Shown here in pieces: positions 1 to 8,093 of a stretch of 64,000 nt of DNA (its first letter is position 1; each line of letters begins with the position of its first letter). The stretch spans positions 7,316-71,315 of the forward strand of contig JBBDIU010000142.1 in NCBI GenBank assembly GCA_040880205.1, given 5' to 3'. The notes below the pieces were generated by a model. It did not search any database. It saw only the letters and a program-made list of their open reading frames with translations, and had not been told where the DNA came from. Source of the stretch: WACF01 sp040880205 (GTDB lineage Bacteria; Pseudomonadota; Gammaproteobacteria; Pseudomonadales; Cellvibrionaceae). The position numbers were made by a program, and so were the translations under genes.

Positions 1-278
1 TTTTGGAATATATTCATTCCAAGCGCGCCAAAGGCAATGGCCGCGGCCTTGGCTATTTGCCTTACCATCGCATATACAGCCATGAGTTCTGGCTCGTCAA
101 TATCGAGGATACTTTCGCGATGCGCTCTTGGAATTACCAGCATGGCGCCGCGCTCGTACTGACGCTCATCCACCTCGGCCGCGGCATACTCGTTTTTAGT
201 GATGAACGCACATTCGCGATCGCCTGACAGATCCTGGCAGAAACTGCATTCTTCATAAGGGGGAAGTTCGAATTTCAT
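1..278 (-). CDS. HIT (histidine triad) family protein, 3' end cut by window edge
   Basis: Reading leftward on the minus strand gives an open frame that runs off the window. It begins MKFELPPYEECSFCQDLSG and continues with ERGAMLVIPRAHRESILDI, the N-terminal half of an HIT-domain nucleotide hydrolase/transferase. The CSFC pair resembles the zinc-type cysteines of many bacterial HIT proteins. The catalytic H-x-H-x-H triad would lie beyond position 1 and cannot be seen. I chose the ATG at 278 because AGAAGG lies just upstream; an in-frame ATG at 293 has no ribosome site. The family call is good; the substrate is unknown. Confidence 0.75.
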   Translation of the reverse strand, partial: MKFELPPYEECSFCQDLSGDRECAFITKNEYAAAEVDERQYERGAMLVIPRAHRESILDIDEPELMAVYAMVRQIAKAAAIAFGALGMNIFQ

Positions 279-591
279 CACGCCTTCTTTCATGTCTGCT
301 TGGCTGGGACGCCGCCCGCATTATACAGGTAAGCCGGTGGTTCACCGCAAAACAACATCGCTGCTATCGGTCTCCCAACTCTGGATATCCGCGACTGGCG
401 TCGATCGAACAGGAAGATACTGATAAACACTACTTAACCTTTTTGCCCGATGAAACCCGGAGCCTATTAGCAGTACACTCAGCGTCGCGCAATACCAATA
501 AATAACGCGGGCGAGCAGCGCGGCTGATCTAGCCACAGTTTATCCGCGGCAATGAAGCACCTAAATCAATGCCATGAGGGAGTAAATCAAT
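279..591. other. Intergenic stretch without a supported gene
   Basis: About 300 bp separate the HIT gene from the DUF3089 gene, which are divergent, so both promoters should lie here. A 64-codon minus-strand reading frame at 342-536 has no ribosome site or recognisable domain, and I do not call it. No terminator or convincing operator was seen. Confidence 0.5.
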
Positions 592-1755
592 ATGAACAAA
601 CTGACAGGACCATTGGCGCTGAGCGCCGCGATGGCCCTTGCCCTGCCCCTGACGGGGCTCGCGGAGCAAGGCGCCATCGATTATAGCGATAAGGACAACT
701 GGCTGTGTCGCCCAGATAACTTGCGCGCCTGCGATACCGACATGAGCTCCACGGTGGTGATGGCCGACGGCTCCATGACCACGGAAACCTGGTCACGGAA
801 TGACGATGCCCAGATCGACTGTTTTTACGTCTATCCCACCGTGTCCCGGGACACTACGCCCAACAGTGACATGGAAGCTGGGCCGGAAGAATTGAACGTG
901 ATTCGCCAACAGTTTGCCCGTTTCGGTTCACAGTGTCGGACCTTCGCGCCGCTTTATCGCCAGGTGACCCTGACCGCCTTGCGCGCCGGCATGTCCGGCG
1001 ACGGTCAAGGCATGAATCCAGACCGGCAACTGGGTTACAACGACGTGGTAAACGCCTGGAACTACTATCTGGAAAATCACAACGATGGTCGGGGTGTGGT
1101 GTTAGTCGGTCATTCCCAGGGCTCCGGGGTCTTGAGCCGCATGATTGCCGCCGAAATTGAAGGCAAGCCAATTCAAAAGCAAATTATCTCCGCACTAATT
1201 CTTGGCAGTAATGTGCAGGTACCCGAAGGCAAAATGCTCGGCGGCACGTTTAAGGAAATGCCTCTCTGTCAATCCGGTAGTGAAATTGGCTGTGTGGTTA
1301 CCTATGCCTCCTTTCGCTCCACGGTACCGCCGCCCGCCAACAGCTTGTTCGGCCGGGGCGGCGATAATACCGTCAGCGCCTGCACCAACCCGGCACAATT
1401 GGCAAAAGGCAGCAAGGAGTTGCACGCCTATCTGGGCAATAGCACCATGGAAGACAGCTCCTCCGCCCCACCCCGGCCCTGGTCAGACAATGGCGACAAG
1501 GTAACAACGCCTTTTGTCAGCGTCCCCGGTCTGCTCTCGGCGGAATGCGTATCCAACGAACGCGGCTCCTATCTCGAGGTCACGGTGCACGGCGATCGCA
1601 ATGATCCGCGCACCGATGATATCGCCGGCGATGTGATGAGCGCGGGGGAAATCAATGCAGGTTGGGGTTTGCACTTGATAGACGCAAACCTGGCCATGGG
1701 TGACCTGGTGACCCTGGTTGGCAAGCAAGCCAAAACCTATCTCGCCCAGCAATAA
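592..1755 (+). CDS. Secreted DUF3089 family alpha/beta hydrolase
   Basis: A 387-residue protein with an N-terminal signal peptide (about residues 1-24, hydrophobic core then GLA-EQ), so it is probably periplasmic or secreted. The nucleophile elbow GHSQG at 173-177 (Ser175) marks a serine alpha/beta hydrolase. The overall pattern, including the early FYVYPT motif and the C-terminal NAGWGLHLIDANLAMGDL stretch, fits DUF3089, whose members are annotated as lipase or lysophospholipase-like. The substrate is not known. It has several cysteines that could form disulfides outside the cytoplasm. It is monocistronic and followed by a clear terminator. Confidence 0.85.
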   Translation: MNKLTGPLALSAAMALALPLTGLAEQGAIDYSDKDNWLCRPDNLRACDTDMSSTVVMADGSMTTETWSRNDDAQIDCFYVYPTVSRDTTPNSDMEAGPEELNVIRQQFARFGSQCRTFAPLYRQVTLTALRAGMSGDGQGMNPDRQLGYNDVVNAWNYYLENHNDGRGVVLVGHSQGSGVLSRMIAAEIEGKPIQKQIISALILGSNVQVPEGKMLGGTFKEMPLCQSGSEIGCVVTYASFRSTVPPPANSLFGRGGDNTVSACTNPAQLAKGSKELHAYLGNSTMEDSSSAPPRPWSDNGDKVTTPFVSVPGLLSAECVSNERGSYLEVTVHGDRNDPRTDDIAGDVMSAGEINAGWGLHLIDANLAMGDLVTLVGKQAKTYLAQQ

Positions 1756-1772
1756 TCATCCCGGGCCTTGCC

Positions 1773-1801
1773 AAAAGCCGCCTGCAGTGGCGGCTTTTTT
1801 A
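1773..1801 (+). terminator. Rho-independent terminator of the DUF3089 gene
   Basis: A 10-bp perfect stem (1773-1782 with 1789-1798), a 6-nt loop and a run of T follow the DUF3089 stop codon by about 17 bp. Confidence 0.85.
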
Positions 1802-1898
1802 TGTGCCTCGCTTGAAGGTCAGGCTCGGGGGTTATTGTAGACAGCCAATCCCGGTATACTTTGCCGCTTTACAGGCGCCTCCTTGTGAGCTTGAGCAC

Positions 1899-2078
1899 AT
1901 GACTGAACATTTCACCCGACAGTATTTCACCCGGAAAGGTCGAACATGGACGCGAGGCGCATGTGCGCTCATACTACTGTGCACGGCATTGAGCCTATCC
2001 GCTTGTGGACAGAAGGGCCCGCTCTACCTTCCGCAACCGGAACCCGCACCGGAAACGGAACCCGCCGAGGAAAATTGA
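1899..2078 (+). CDS. lptM: LPS translocon maturation chaperone LptM (YifL-like small lipoprotein)
   Basis: A 59-residue protein with a basic N-terminus, a hydrophobic stretch and a lipobox ending SACGQKGPLYLP. The CG-x-KGPLY motif right after the lipidated cysteine is diagnostic of YifL, renamed LptM, a small outer-membrane lipoprotein that helps LptD fold with correct disulfides. The tail is rich in Pro and Glu, as is usual. It lies directly upstream of lysA, the standard place for this gene. The ATG at 1899 gives a normal length; an in-frame start at 1803 would add a non-signal-like leader and is unlikely. Confidence 0.85.
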   Translation: MTEHFTRQYFTRKGRTWTRGACALILLCTALSLSACGQKGPLYLPQPEPAPETEPAEEN

Positions 2079-2133
2079 TTCGGCGAGCGATTTCCTAAAT
2101 GCTAAGCAATTCCCTAAACATTAAAGAGTCATC

Positions 2134-3387
2134 ATGAACCCCTTTGAATACCGCGACGGCGAAATGTACGCCGAACAAGTCAGGCTTGCTCAGATCGCCG
2201 AGCAAGTAGGCACGCCCAGCTATGTATACAGCCGCCAGGCGCTGCTGGATGCATACCAGCAGTATGTGGATGCCTTGGGCGATCACCGGGGCATGGTTTG
2301 CTACGCGGTAAAGGCCAATTCCAACCTGGCCGTGCTGAGCGTGTTGGCCGAGGCCGGCGCCGGGTTTGACATTGTTTCCGGCGGCGAGCTGGAGCGTGTG
2401 CTCAAAGCCGGTGGCCAGCCGGAAAAAATTATATTTTCCGGAGTCGGCAAAAGCCGGGCGGAAATGCGCCGCGCTCTGGAAATGGGTATTGCCTGTTTCA
2501 ACGTGGAGTCCATTTCCGAAATCGATCATCTGGCGGAGGTGGCTGAAGAGTGCGACATCGTCGCACCGGTTTCTCTGCGGGTTAACCCCAATGTGGATGC
2601 CAAAACCCATCCCTACATTTCCACCGGTCTGCAACAAAACAAATTCGGGATTGGCATTGCGGTGGCCCAGGAAGCCTACGAGTATGCCCACAGTTTGCCG
2701 GGCCTGGAGATCAAGGGCATCGACTGCCACATCGGTTCACAGCTGACCGATGTGAGCCCCTTGCTGGAAGCTTGTGATCGCCTGCTGGAACTGCACGATA
2801 GCCTGACGGCCAAGGGCATTGCCATTAGTCATTTGGATTTGGGCGGCGGGCTAGGGGTTGTGTACCGTGATGAAACCCTGCCATCGATTGCCGAGTATTT
2901 TGCCCAAGTAAAAGAAAAAGTCGGCAAGCGTAACCTTGCCCTGCTGTGCGAGCCGGGCCGATCTATTACCGCCAACGCGGGCATGCTTCTGACGCGAGTC
3001 GAATATTTGAAAGAGGCCCGCCACAAAAATTTTGCGATTATCGACGCAGCCATGAACGATTACTTGCGGCCCGCCCTTTACCAGGCTTGGCAACATATAC
3101 GCCCCGTGCGCGAACCAACCGGCGAGGCGGAAGAAAAAATCTGGGATGTTGTAGGACCGGTGTGCGAGTCCGCGGACTTTATCGGCCACGATCGGACCTT
3201 GGCCTTGCAGGAGGATGACTTGCTGGCAATTATGTCCGCCGGCGCCTACGGTTTTGTAATGAGCTCCAATTACAACAGTCGCGGCCGCGCGGCGGAAGTG
3301 ATGGTAAGTGGCTCGCATTTTCAAGTGGTACGGCAACGGGAAAGTTTCGCCGACCTGATCCGCGGCGAATCCACTTTTGTGGGTTAG
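2134..3387 (+). CDS. lysA: Diaminopimelate decarboxylase
   Basis: Converts meso-diaminopimelate to L-lysine, the last step of the DAP pathway, using PLP. The 417 residues match the family length. The PLP lysine is in CYAVKANSN (Lys60). HIGSQ at 199-203, GGGLG at 237-241 (phosphate-binding) and EPGRS at 273-277 are all present, as is the active-site cysteine in CESADF (Cys344). It is a fold-III decarboxylase in the cytoplasm. The gene is 55 bp downstream of lptM and 12 bp upstream of dapF, so it sits in an operon with the enzyme that makes its substrate. Confidence 0.97.
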   Translation: MNPFEYRDGEMYAEQVRLAQIAEQVGTPSYVYSRQALLDAYQQYVDALGDHRGMVCYAVKANSNLAVLSVLAEAGAGFDIVSGGELERVLKAGGQPEKIIFSGVGKSRAEMRRALEMGIACFNVESISEIDHLAEVAEECDIVAPVSLRVNPNVDAKTHPYISTGLQQNKFGIGIAVAQEAYEYAHSLPGLEIKGIDCHIGSQLTDVSPLLEACDRLLELHDSLTAKGIAISHLDLGGGLGVVYRDETLPSIAEYFAQVKEKVGKRNLALLCEPGRSITANAGMLLTRVEYLKEARHKNFAIIDAAMNDYLRPALYQAWQHIRPVREPTGEAEEKIWDVVGPVCESADFIGHDRTLALQEDDLLAIMSAGAYGFVMSSNYNSRGRAAEVMVSGSHFQVVRQRESFADLIRGESTFVG

Positions 3388-3399
3388 GGCTGAATCCAA

Positions 3400-4230
3400 A
3401 TGCGAATCCGTTTCACAAAGATGCACGGCTGCGGTAATGACTTCATCTTGATCGATTGCGTTACCCAGTCTGTTCGCCTCACCCCGGAAAACGTTCGCTT
3501 GCTTGCCGATCGCCATTTCGGCATTGGTTGCGATCAGCTGTTGCTGGTGGAACCACCGACGCAAGCCCACATGGATTTTCGTTACCGCATATTTAACAGC
3601 GATGGTAACGAAGTAGAACACTGTGGCAATGGTGCGCGTTGCTTTGCCAAGTTCGTGCGCGACCGACGCCTGACCGCTAAATCCAGTATCAAGGTCGAAA
3701 CACCGAAAGGAATGATGACACTGGAGGTGTTGGCTAACGATCAAGTCGCCGTGGACATGGGAGTGCCCGTATTGGAACCCGAGGATATTCCCTTTGTGGC
3801 GGAAGGCCGGTCGGAAACCTACAGCCTGGATATGGACGGCGAAACGCTAAGCATTGCGGCAGTGTCCATGGGCAACCCCCATGCGGTACTGGTGGTGCCC
3901 AATACCGCGGATGCCCCGGTACGAGCTTTGGGAGAAAGGATTCAGCAACACTCGCGTTTTCCCCAAGGTGTTAATGTGGGCTTTATGGCGGTATTATCGT
4001 CGGACGAGATCGATTTGCGGGTGCTGGAGCGCGGCGCGGGCGAAACCCTGGCCTGCGGGACTGGTGCCTGCGCCGCGGTGGTGGCTGGCCGCTTACAAGG
4101 CCTACTTGACGAACAGGTTAAGGTCAACCTGCCCGGTGGCAGCTTGACTATTTGCTGGGCCGGAGATGGCCAGCCGGTGATTAAGACCGGGCCCGCCACC
4201 ACCGTGTTCCACGGTCAGATTAACCTATAA
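3400..4230 (+). CDS. dapF: Diaminopimelate epimerase
   Basis: Interconverts LL- and meso-diaminopimelate for lysine and peptidoglycan synthesis. It is a cofactor-independent two-cysteine racemase of 276 residues. Both catalytic cysteines are visible: Cys75 in EHCGNGARC and Cys219 in ETLACGTGAC. The N-terminal FTKMHGCGNDF signature is intact. It follows lysA closely and precedes the DUF484 gene and xerC, the same order as in enterics and pseudomonads. Confidence 0.97.
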   Translation: MRIRFTKMHGCGNDFILIDCVTQSVRLTPENVRLLADRHFGIGCDQLLLVEPPTQAHMDFRYRIFNSDGNEVEHCGNGARCFAKFVRDRRLTAKSSIKVETPKGMMTLEVLANDQVAVDMGVPVLEPEDIPFVAEGRSETYSLDMDGETLSIAAVSMGNPHAVLVVPNTADAPVRALGERIQQHSRFPQGVNVGFMAVLSSDEIDLRVLERGAGETLACGTGACAAVVAGRLQGLLDEQVKVNLPGGSLTICWAGDGQPVIKTGPATTVFHGQINL

Positions 4231-4292
4231 TGACATTACGCACCGTCAAATGAAATTACACACGATCGGCAACTCTCATAAAAGTTGGCATT

Positions 4293-4991
4293 ATGACCAA
4301 GCAAGCATCCGATAATAAAAAAGCCGGCATTAGTGAAAGGGACGTTTGCGCCTATTTGCGCGAACACAACGATTTTTTTGTGAGTCATCCCGAGCTGCTG
4401 GAAAGCATCAACCTGCCCCACGAAAGCGGCGACGCCGTCTCCCTGGTGGAGCGACAAGTGGCCTTGCTGCGCGAACGCAATATCGACATGCGCCACCGGT
4501 TGAGCAAATTGTTGGACAACGCGCGTGACAACGACAAATTATTCGACAAAACCCGACGCTTGATTCTCACGCTTCTCGAGGGACGCTCGTTGAGCGAGTT
4601 GGTCGATACGGTTCTATTTAGTTTTGATCGCGACTTTGCTATTCCCTATACCAGCCTGGTTCTATTTGGCGATGCGGCGCGACTTCCCGAGTGCAGCGCA
4701 CACATCTGCGGTGTTCATGACGCACGACATGCGGTGGGCCGCATTCTGACGGCAAACAAGGCAATTTGCGGCGACTTTTCCGCGTCGGAATTGCAGTTCC
4801 TGTTTCCTGGCCAGGCCGAACAAGTTGGCTCCGCCGCAGTTGTACCCCTGCTCCATGGCAATTGTTTCGGATTGCTGGCGGTGGGCAGCAACGATCCTAA
4901 TTACTACCGGTCCAGCATGGGGACTTTGTTTCTCGGTCATATCGCTGAAGTATTGAACCGCCTGCTGCCTAAGTATTTGGCCCGGCATTAG
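4293..4991 (+). CDS. DUF484 family protein (YigA-like)
   Basis: A 232-residue protein of the DUF484 family. The N-terminal part (VCAYLREHNDFFVSHPELLESINLPH) and the following coiled segment with SLVERQVALLRERN are typical. The C-terminal half has a GAF-like character, ending in SSMGTLFLGHIAEVLNRLLP. The molecular role is unknown. The gene is consistently found between dapF and xerC, as here, with xerC starting about 105 bp later. It is probably cytoplasmic; no transmembrane segment is visible. Confidence 0.85.
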   Translation: MTKQASDNKKAGISERDVCAYLREHNDFFVSHPELLESINLPHESGDAVSLVERQVALLRERNIDMRHRLSKLLDNARDNDKLFDKTRRLILTLLEGRSLSELVDTVLFSFDRDFAIPYTSLVLFGDAARLPECSAHICGVHDARHAVGRILTANKAICGDFSASELQFLFPGQAEQVGSAAVVPLLHGNCFGLLAVGSNDPNYYRSSMGTLFLGHIAEVLNRLLPKYLARH

Positions 4992-5097
4992 TATTTCGCC
5001 CGCTTATTTTCGGCCAAAGGTTCTACGAGAGACGCTTTCGCAAACCTTTGCGCTCAACGCGCGGCGAATTACGGCGGGTGAGAATGGGTGAGGAAGG

Positions 5098-6012
5098 ATG
5101 GTGAAAGACTGCCCCATCGACAAGGCCATCGTCCAGTTTCTGCGACATATAGCCGTGGAAAAGCAGCTTTCCGCTCATACCGGCGCCGCCTACCGGCGCG
5201 ACCTGAACAATCTTCTCCAATACTGTAAAACACACTCGCTGGGCGCTACCCGCGCGATTCAGCCCCATCACATGCGCCATTGCCTGTCCCAGCTCCATAG
5301 AAAAGGGCTCTCGGCCCGGAGCCTGCAACGCTGGTTAAGCGCCTGCCGTTCGTTTTTTAGTTTTTCCCTGCACCGTGAATGGATGACCAAGGATCCGTTG
5401 GCTGGCATCCAGGGGCCAAAAGGCGAGCGGCATTTACCCGCCACGCTTGACGTGGATCAGGCAGCTCAATTAATAGAACTGAAGGGCGACGGTTTTATTT
5501 CCCGGCGGGATCGCGCCATGCTGGAATTAATGTATTCCTGTGGCCTGCGCCTGAGTGAAATGGTTCACCTGGATCTGGCGGCAATCGATTTTGCAGCGGC
5601 TGAATTACGAGTGACGGGCAAAGGCAAGAAAATGCGCATCCTCCCCATCGGCGGATTCGCGCTGGACGCCGTGAAAGCCTGGTTGAGGGTTCGTGCGGAA
5701 TGTCGGCAAGCCGATGAATATGCCTTGTTTATTTCCCAACGCGGTACGCGCTTGCAAGCACGCGCAATCCAGAAGCGCTTCGCCAAAATTGGTATTAGCC
5801 AGGGCGTGGATACACCGGTCCACCCCCACATGCTGCGCCATTCCTTCGCCAGCCATATGCTGGAATCCAGCGGCGACTTGCGCGCGGTACAGGAATTACT
5901 GGGCCACGCCAATATATCCACGACCCAGATTTACACCCATCTGGATTTCCAACACCTGGCCAAAATATACGATAGCGCCCATCCCCGCGCCCACCGCAAA
6001 AACAAGCCCTAG
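5098..6012 (+). CDS. xerC: Site-specific tyrosine recombinase XerC
   Basis: Works with XerD at the dif site to resolve chromosome dimers. It has 304 residues, with a SAM-like core-binding domain (about 1-100) and a catalytic domain after it. The active-site residues are complete: Arg151, Lys175, His244, Arg247, His270 and the nucleophile Tyr279 in TQIYTHLD. An in-frame stop lies 9 bp before the ATG at 5098, so the start is that ATG or the GTG immediately after; GAGGAAGG abuts it. It is the last gene of the lptM-lysA-dapF-DUF484-xerC cluster. A yigB phosphatase gene, next in enterics, is absent here. Confidence 0.95.
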   Translation: MVKDCPIDKAIVQFLRHIAVEKQLSAHTGAAYRRDLNNLLQYCKTHSLGATRAIQPHHMRHCLSQLHRKGLSARSLQRWLSACRSFFSFSLHREWMTKDPLAGIQGPKGERHLPATLDVDQAAQLIELKGDGFISRRDRAMLELMYSCGLRLSEMVHLDLAAIDFAAAELRVTGKGKKMRILPIGGFALDAVKAWLRVRAECRQADEYALFISQRGTRLQARAIQKRFAKIGISQGVDTPVHPHMLRHSFASHMLESSGDLRAVQELLGHANISTTQIYTHLDFQHLAKIYDSAHPRAHRKNKP

Positions 6013-6144
6013 CCCGAATATTTCACCAAACCGCGCGGAATACGACTGCGACTCAACCTCACAGGGCCCGGCGCCATCAAATTGGCATTTGGTGATCCGG
6101 GCTAGACTGTGGCGGCAAAGTTCTCCACTCTGACAATACTTAAA

Positions 6145-6170
6145 CAAAAAACCCCCGGATTTACCGAGGG
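6145..6170 (-). terminator. Terminator of sutA
   Basis: On the minus strand a 7-bp stem with one G-T wobble and a 6-nt loop is followed by a run of seven T residues. It lies about 55 bp past the sutA stop and downstream of the heptad repeat array. Confidence 0.7.
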
Positions 6171-6189
6171 CCTGTTACTCATTGTCTTA

Positions 6190-6217
6190 CTAGCGACTAG
6201 TGTCTAGAGACTAGCGA
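6190..6217. repeat. Four tandem degenerate heptads (CTAGNGN)
   Basis: Four consecutive 7-bp units, ctagcga ctagtgt ctagaga ctagcga, lie just after the sutA stop codon. The unit is the reverse complement and rotation of the agtctct heptad repeated at 7905-7932. A shorter degenerate copy is seen near 33214. Confidence 0.8.
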
Positions 6218-6223
6218 CTTTTT

Positions 6224-6457
6224 CTAAATCGGTCGACTTCCGTAACTGGTCGCCGGTTTGCGCGGTGGGTCCGCCATAACGTTTGGCTCGATCTCGTTGA
6301 TCCGACCCCCCTCGGATAAATAGGCCTGGATGGCGTCGGAAACTTGATCGCGGATCTGGGAACGCGAAGTCGGGGTGCGATCCTCTGGCCGATCGTCGCG
6401 GCTGCCAAAGAATTCCCGCTCTGTTTGGTCCATGTTGCCAAAGAGTTTGTTCGCCAT
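6224..6457 (-). CDS. sutA: SutA-like RNA polymerase-binding transcriptional regulator
   Basis: A 77-residue protein whose C-terminal third (GGRINEIEPNV-ADPP-KP-YGSRPI, about residues 49-77) closely matches SutA of Pseudomonas aeruginosa, which binds RNA polymerase beta and supports gene expression in slow growth. The N-terminus (residues 1-30) is short and only mildly acidic, unlike the long acidic tail I recall for the Pseudomonas protein. GAGAAAAGAG precedes the ATG. The context (amtB, glnK, ubiK and comM nearby) matches the Pseudomonas neighbourhood. A CRP-type palindrome lies about 100 bp upstream. Function is inferred from the conserved tail. Confidence 0.8.
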   Translation of the reverse strand: MANKLFGNMDQTEREFFGSRDDRPEDRTPTSRSQIRDQVSDAIQAYLSEGGRINEIEPNVMADPPRKPATSYGSRPI

Positions 6458-6557
6458 GCTCTTTTCTCACCCTGTAGACTGTTTGGGCTGGCCAGTGCAT
6501 TTTCGCTACTGGCGTCAAAATTACCGTGTGACGGAAATATTTATAGTTCAGCTGTTT

Positions 6558-6573
6558 TGTGACGTCAGTCACA
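6558..6573. promoter_or_regulatory. CRP/Vfr-type binding site upstream of sutA
   Basis: The sequence TGTGACGTCAGTCACA matches the CRP consensus TGTGA-N6-TCACA exactly and is extended by one T/A pair to a 7+7 palindrome. A minus-strand AT-rich -10 candidate (TATAAA, 6545-6540) lies about 15 bp closer to sutA, so the site would overlap the -35 region as in class II activation. It could also act on the divergent DUF523 gene. Confidence 0.6.
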
Positions 6574-6753
6574 ATCCATCGAGTTTTTAGCTTGATTCGG
6601 CCTTTACAGGGCGCAACGCATCTAGTTTAGTTATTTAAAACGCCAAAACGACAATATTTTGACGTAATCGGACAACAGACAAAAGTATCGATCTGCGTTG
6701 TCAAAAAAATGGCGCCAACAAAACAGGTCCCGGCAACAAGGTGGGGAGGATTA

Positions 6754-7452
6754 GTGAATCAGACAACCAGCCCGGTACTTGGAATAAGCGCCTGCCTCGC
6801 CGGTGAAGCCGTGCGCTACGACGCCGGGAACAAACGGCAACCAGTACTGATGGCGCTCCTGACGCCCCACCTGCAGTTGCAGCCGTTTTGCCCCGAAGTG
6901 GAAGCAAGATTGGGGGTACCACGGCCGCCGGTGGAACTGATTCAAAGCTCCGCCGGTCATGTTCAAGTGCGCGGGATAGAAGACCCACGGCTGGATGTGA
7001 CCCAGGCACTGTCGGCCACGGCCGAAAAGTATTGCCGGCAACAGTTAAGCGCCCTGAGCGGTTTTATATTTAAGAGCCGCTCTCCCAGCTGTGGTCTGGG
7101 TTCGGCGCCGCTAAAGGACACGCGAGGTAGTTTGCTCGACTACCACGATGGATTGTTCGCCAGCCGGCTCCGACGCGTTGCACCTTGGCTGCCTTGTGTA
7201 GAGGAAAGCTGGCTGAAAAGCCCTGAACATTGCTATCGCTTTTTGACCGCGTGCTGGGCTGCCGCCCATTACCACCACCAATATACGGGCCACGGTTGGC
7301 TGATGGAGTCGCTGGAGCGCGAACTTGCGGCCGATTCAGACGAGTGTGTTTTGCACGCGATTATCGAGTATTTGCTCACGCCAGCTCCGACGGCTGGAAA
7401 CACAAAAGCCGCCCAATGGGGACGGCTTTTGGAATATTGGCAAAGTCTATAA
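6754..7452 (+). CDS. DUF523 domain protein
   Basis: A 232-residue cytoplasmic protein starting at a GTG with a strong GGGGAGGA ribosome site 3 bp upstream; the ATG 45 bp earlier has none. The N-terminal part shows the DUF523 pattern: GISACLAGE-VRYD near residue 10, CPEV with Cys46, and FKSRSPSCG around 106-114. The conserved cysteines suggest metal or redox chemistry, but the function of DUF523 is unknown. The C-terminal region from about 140 onward is not one I recognise; it does not match the DUF1722 domain often fused to DUF523. The last codons overlap an inverted repeat that probably terminates the convergent glnK gene. Confidence 0.8.
   Translation: MNQTTSPVLGISACLAGEAVRYDAGNKRQPVLMALLTPHLQLQPFCPEVEARLGVPRPPVELIQSSAGHVQVRGIEDPRLDVTQALSATAEKYCRQQLSALSGFIFKSRSPSCGLGSAPLKDTRGSLLDYHDGLFASRLRRVAPWLPCVEESWLKSPEHCYRFLTACWAAAHYHHQYTGHGWLMESLERELAADSDECVLHAIIEYLLTPAPTAGNTKAAQWGRLLEYWQSL
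7404..7430 (-). terminator. Probable terminator for glnK (second copy), inside the end of the DUF523 gene
   Basis: An inverted repeat (AAAAGCCG at 7404-7411 with CGGCTTTT at 7423-7430, plus inner CCC/GGG) lies 42 bp past the glnK stop on the minus strand. The T-run is short, so efficiency is uncertain. It is roughly symmetrical and may act on both strands. Confidence 0.5.
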
Positions 7453-7471
7453 CGCAGGATCCACGCTCTGG

Positions 7472-7810
7472 CTAGACGGCGTCCGCTCCGGTTTCCCCGG
7501 TACGAATACGGATAATTTCCTCGAGGGAGCTGATAAAAATCTTGCCATCGCCAATCTTGCCGGTCTGGGCCGCCTTGCTGATTGCTTCCACTACCTGCTC
7601 AACCATTGGATCGTCCAACGCGAGCTCGATTTTAACCTTGGGCAAAAAATCCACAACGTATTCAGCGCCGCGGTACAGCTCAGTATGGCCCTTCTGTCGG
7701 CCAAAACCCTTTACCTCGGTCACCGTCATGCCCTGCACACCGACTTCGGACAGGGCGGTACGAACGTCGTCCAGCTTGAATGGTTTGATTACAGCGGTGA
7801 TCAGTTTCAT
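7472..7810 (-). CDS. glnK: PII nitrogen regulatory protein (second glnK/glnB copy)
   Basis: A 112-residue PII signal protein. The T-loop carries Tyr51 in GHTELYRGAEYVVDF, the uridylylation site, and the C-terminal IRIRTGETG motif is intact. PII trimers sense 2-oxoglutarate, ATP/ADP and glutamine, and bind AmtB or NtrB/ATase. It is closely similar to the other copy at 9393-9731, most changes falling between residues 14 and 75. It lies downstream of amtB but beyond amtB's terminator, so it probably has its own promoter. Whether it is the GlnB or GlnK functional type cannot be decided from sequence alone. Confidence 0.92.
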   Translation of the reverse strand: MKLITAVIKPFKLDDVRTALSEVGVQGMTVTEVKGFGRQKGHTELYRGAEYVVDFLPKVKIELALDDPMVEQVVEAISKAAQTGKIGDGKIFISSLEEIIRIRTGETGADAV

Positions 7811-7904
7811 CGGGCCTTCCTTATTTGCTAATAGTCGTCGCTCGTTAATTGTCGGCGCAGTCGGCGAAGCCGTTACGGGGCTTAAGATACACGGTCGAAG
7901 GAAA

Positions 7905-7932
7905 AGTCTCTAGTCTCTAGTCTCTAGTCTCT
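7905..7932. repeat. Four perfect tandem heptads (AGTCTCT)
   Basis: Four exact 7-bp copies lie about 95 bp upstream of the second glnK. The unit is the reverse complement of the CTAGAGA-type units at 6190-6217. Perfect repeats of this kind can change copy number by slippage. Confidence 0.85.
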
Positions 7933-8004
7933 AGGTGAAGTGTACACTCAGCTTGCCATTCTGGGCGCGCCCCGCCTTTACTCGTCACGCTGCATTTGCC
8001 ACGC

Positions 8005-8037
8005 GCAAAAAAACCCGGCGCTGGTGAGCTGCCGGGC
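8005..8037 (-). terminator. Terminator of amtB
   Basis: On the minus strand a CCCGGC/GCCGGG stem with an 11-nt loop is followed by seven T residues. It starts about 57 bp past the amtB stop and separates amtB from the second glnK. Confidence 0.8.
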
Positions 8038-8093
8038 ACTCGAAGGGTGAGTAGAGGGAACTTCACGGCTCCATCCCTGGAGTAATATTCCAA

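Noticed and set aside
342..536. 64-codon minus-strand frame upstream of the DUF3089 gene
   Set aside because: No ribosome site and no domain; its one hydrophobic stretch is too little evidence.
2851..3744. 297-codon minus-strand frame
   Set aside because: Antisense over lysA and dapF, with no domain or ribosome site.
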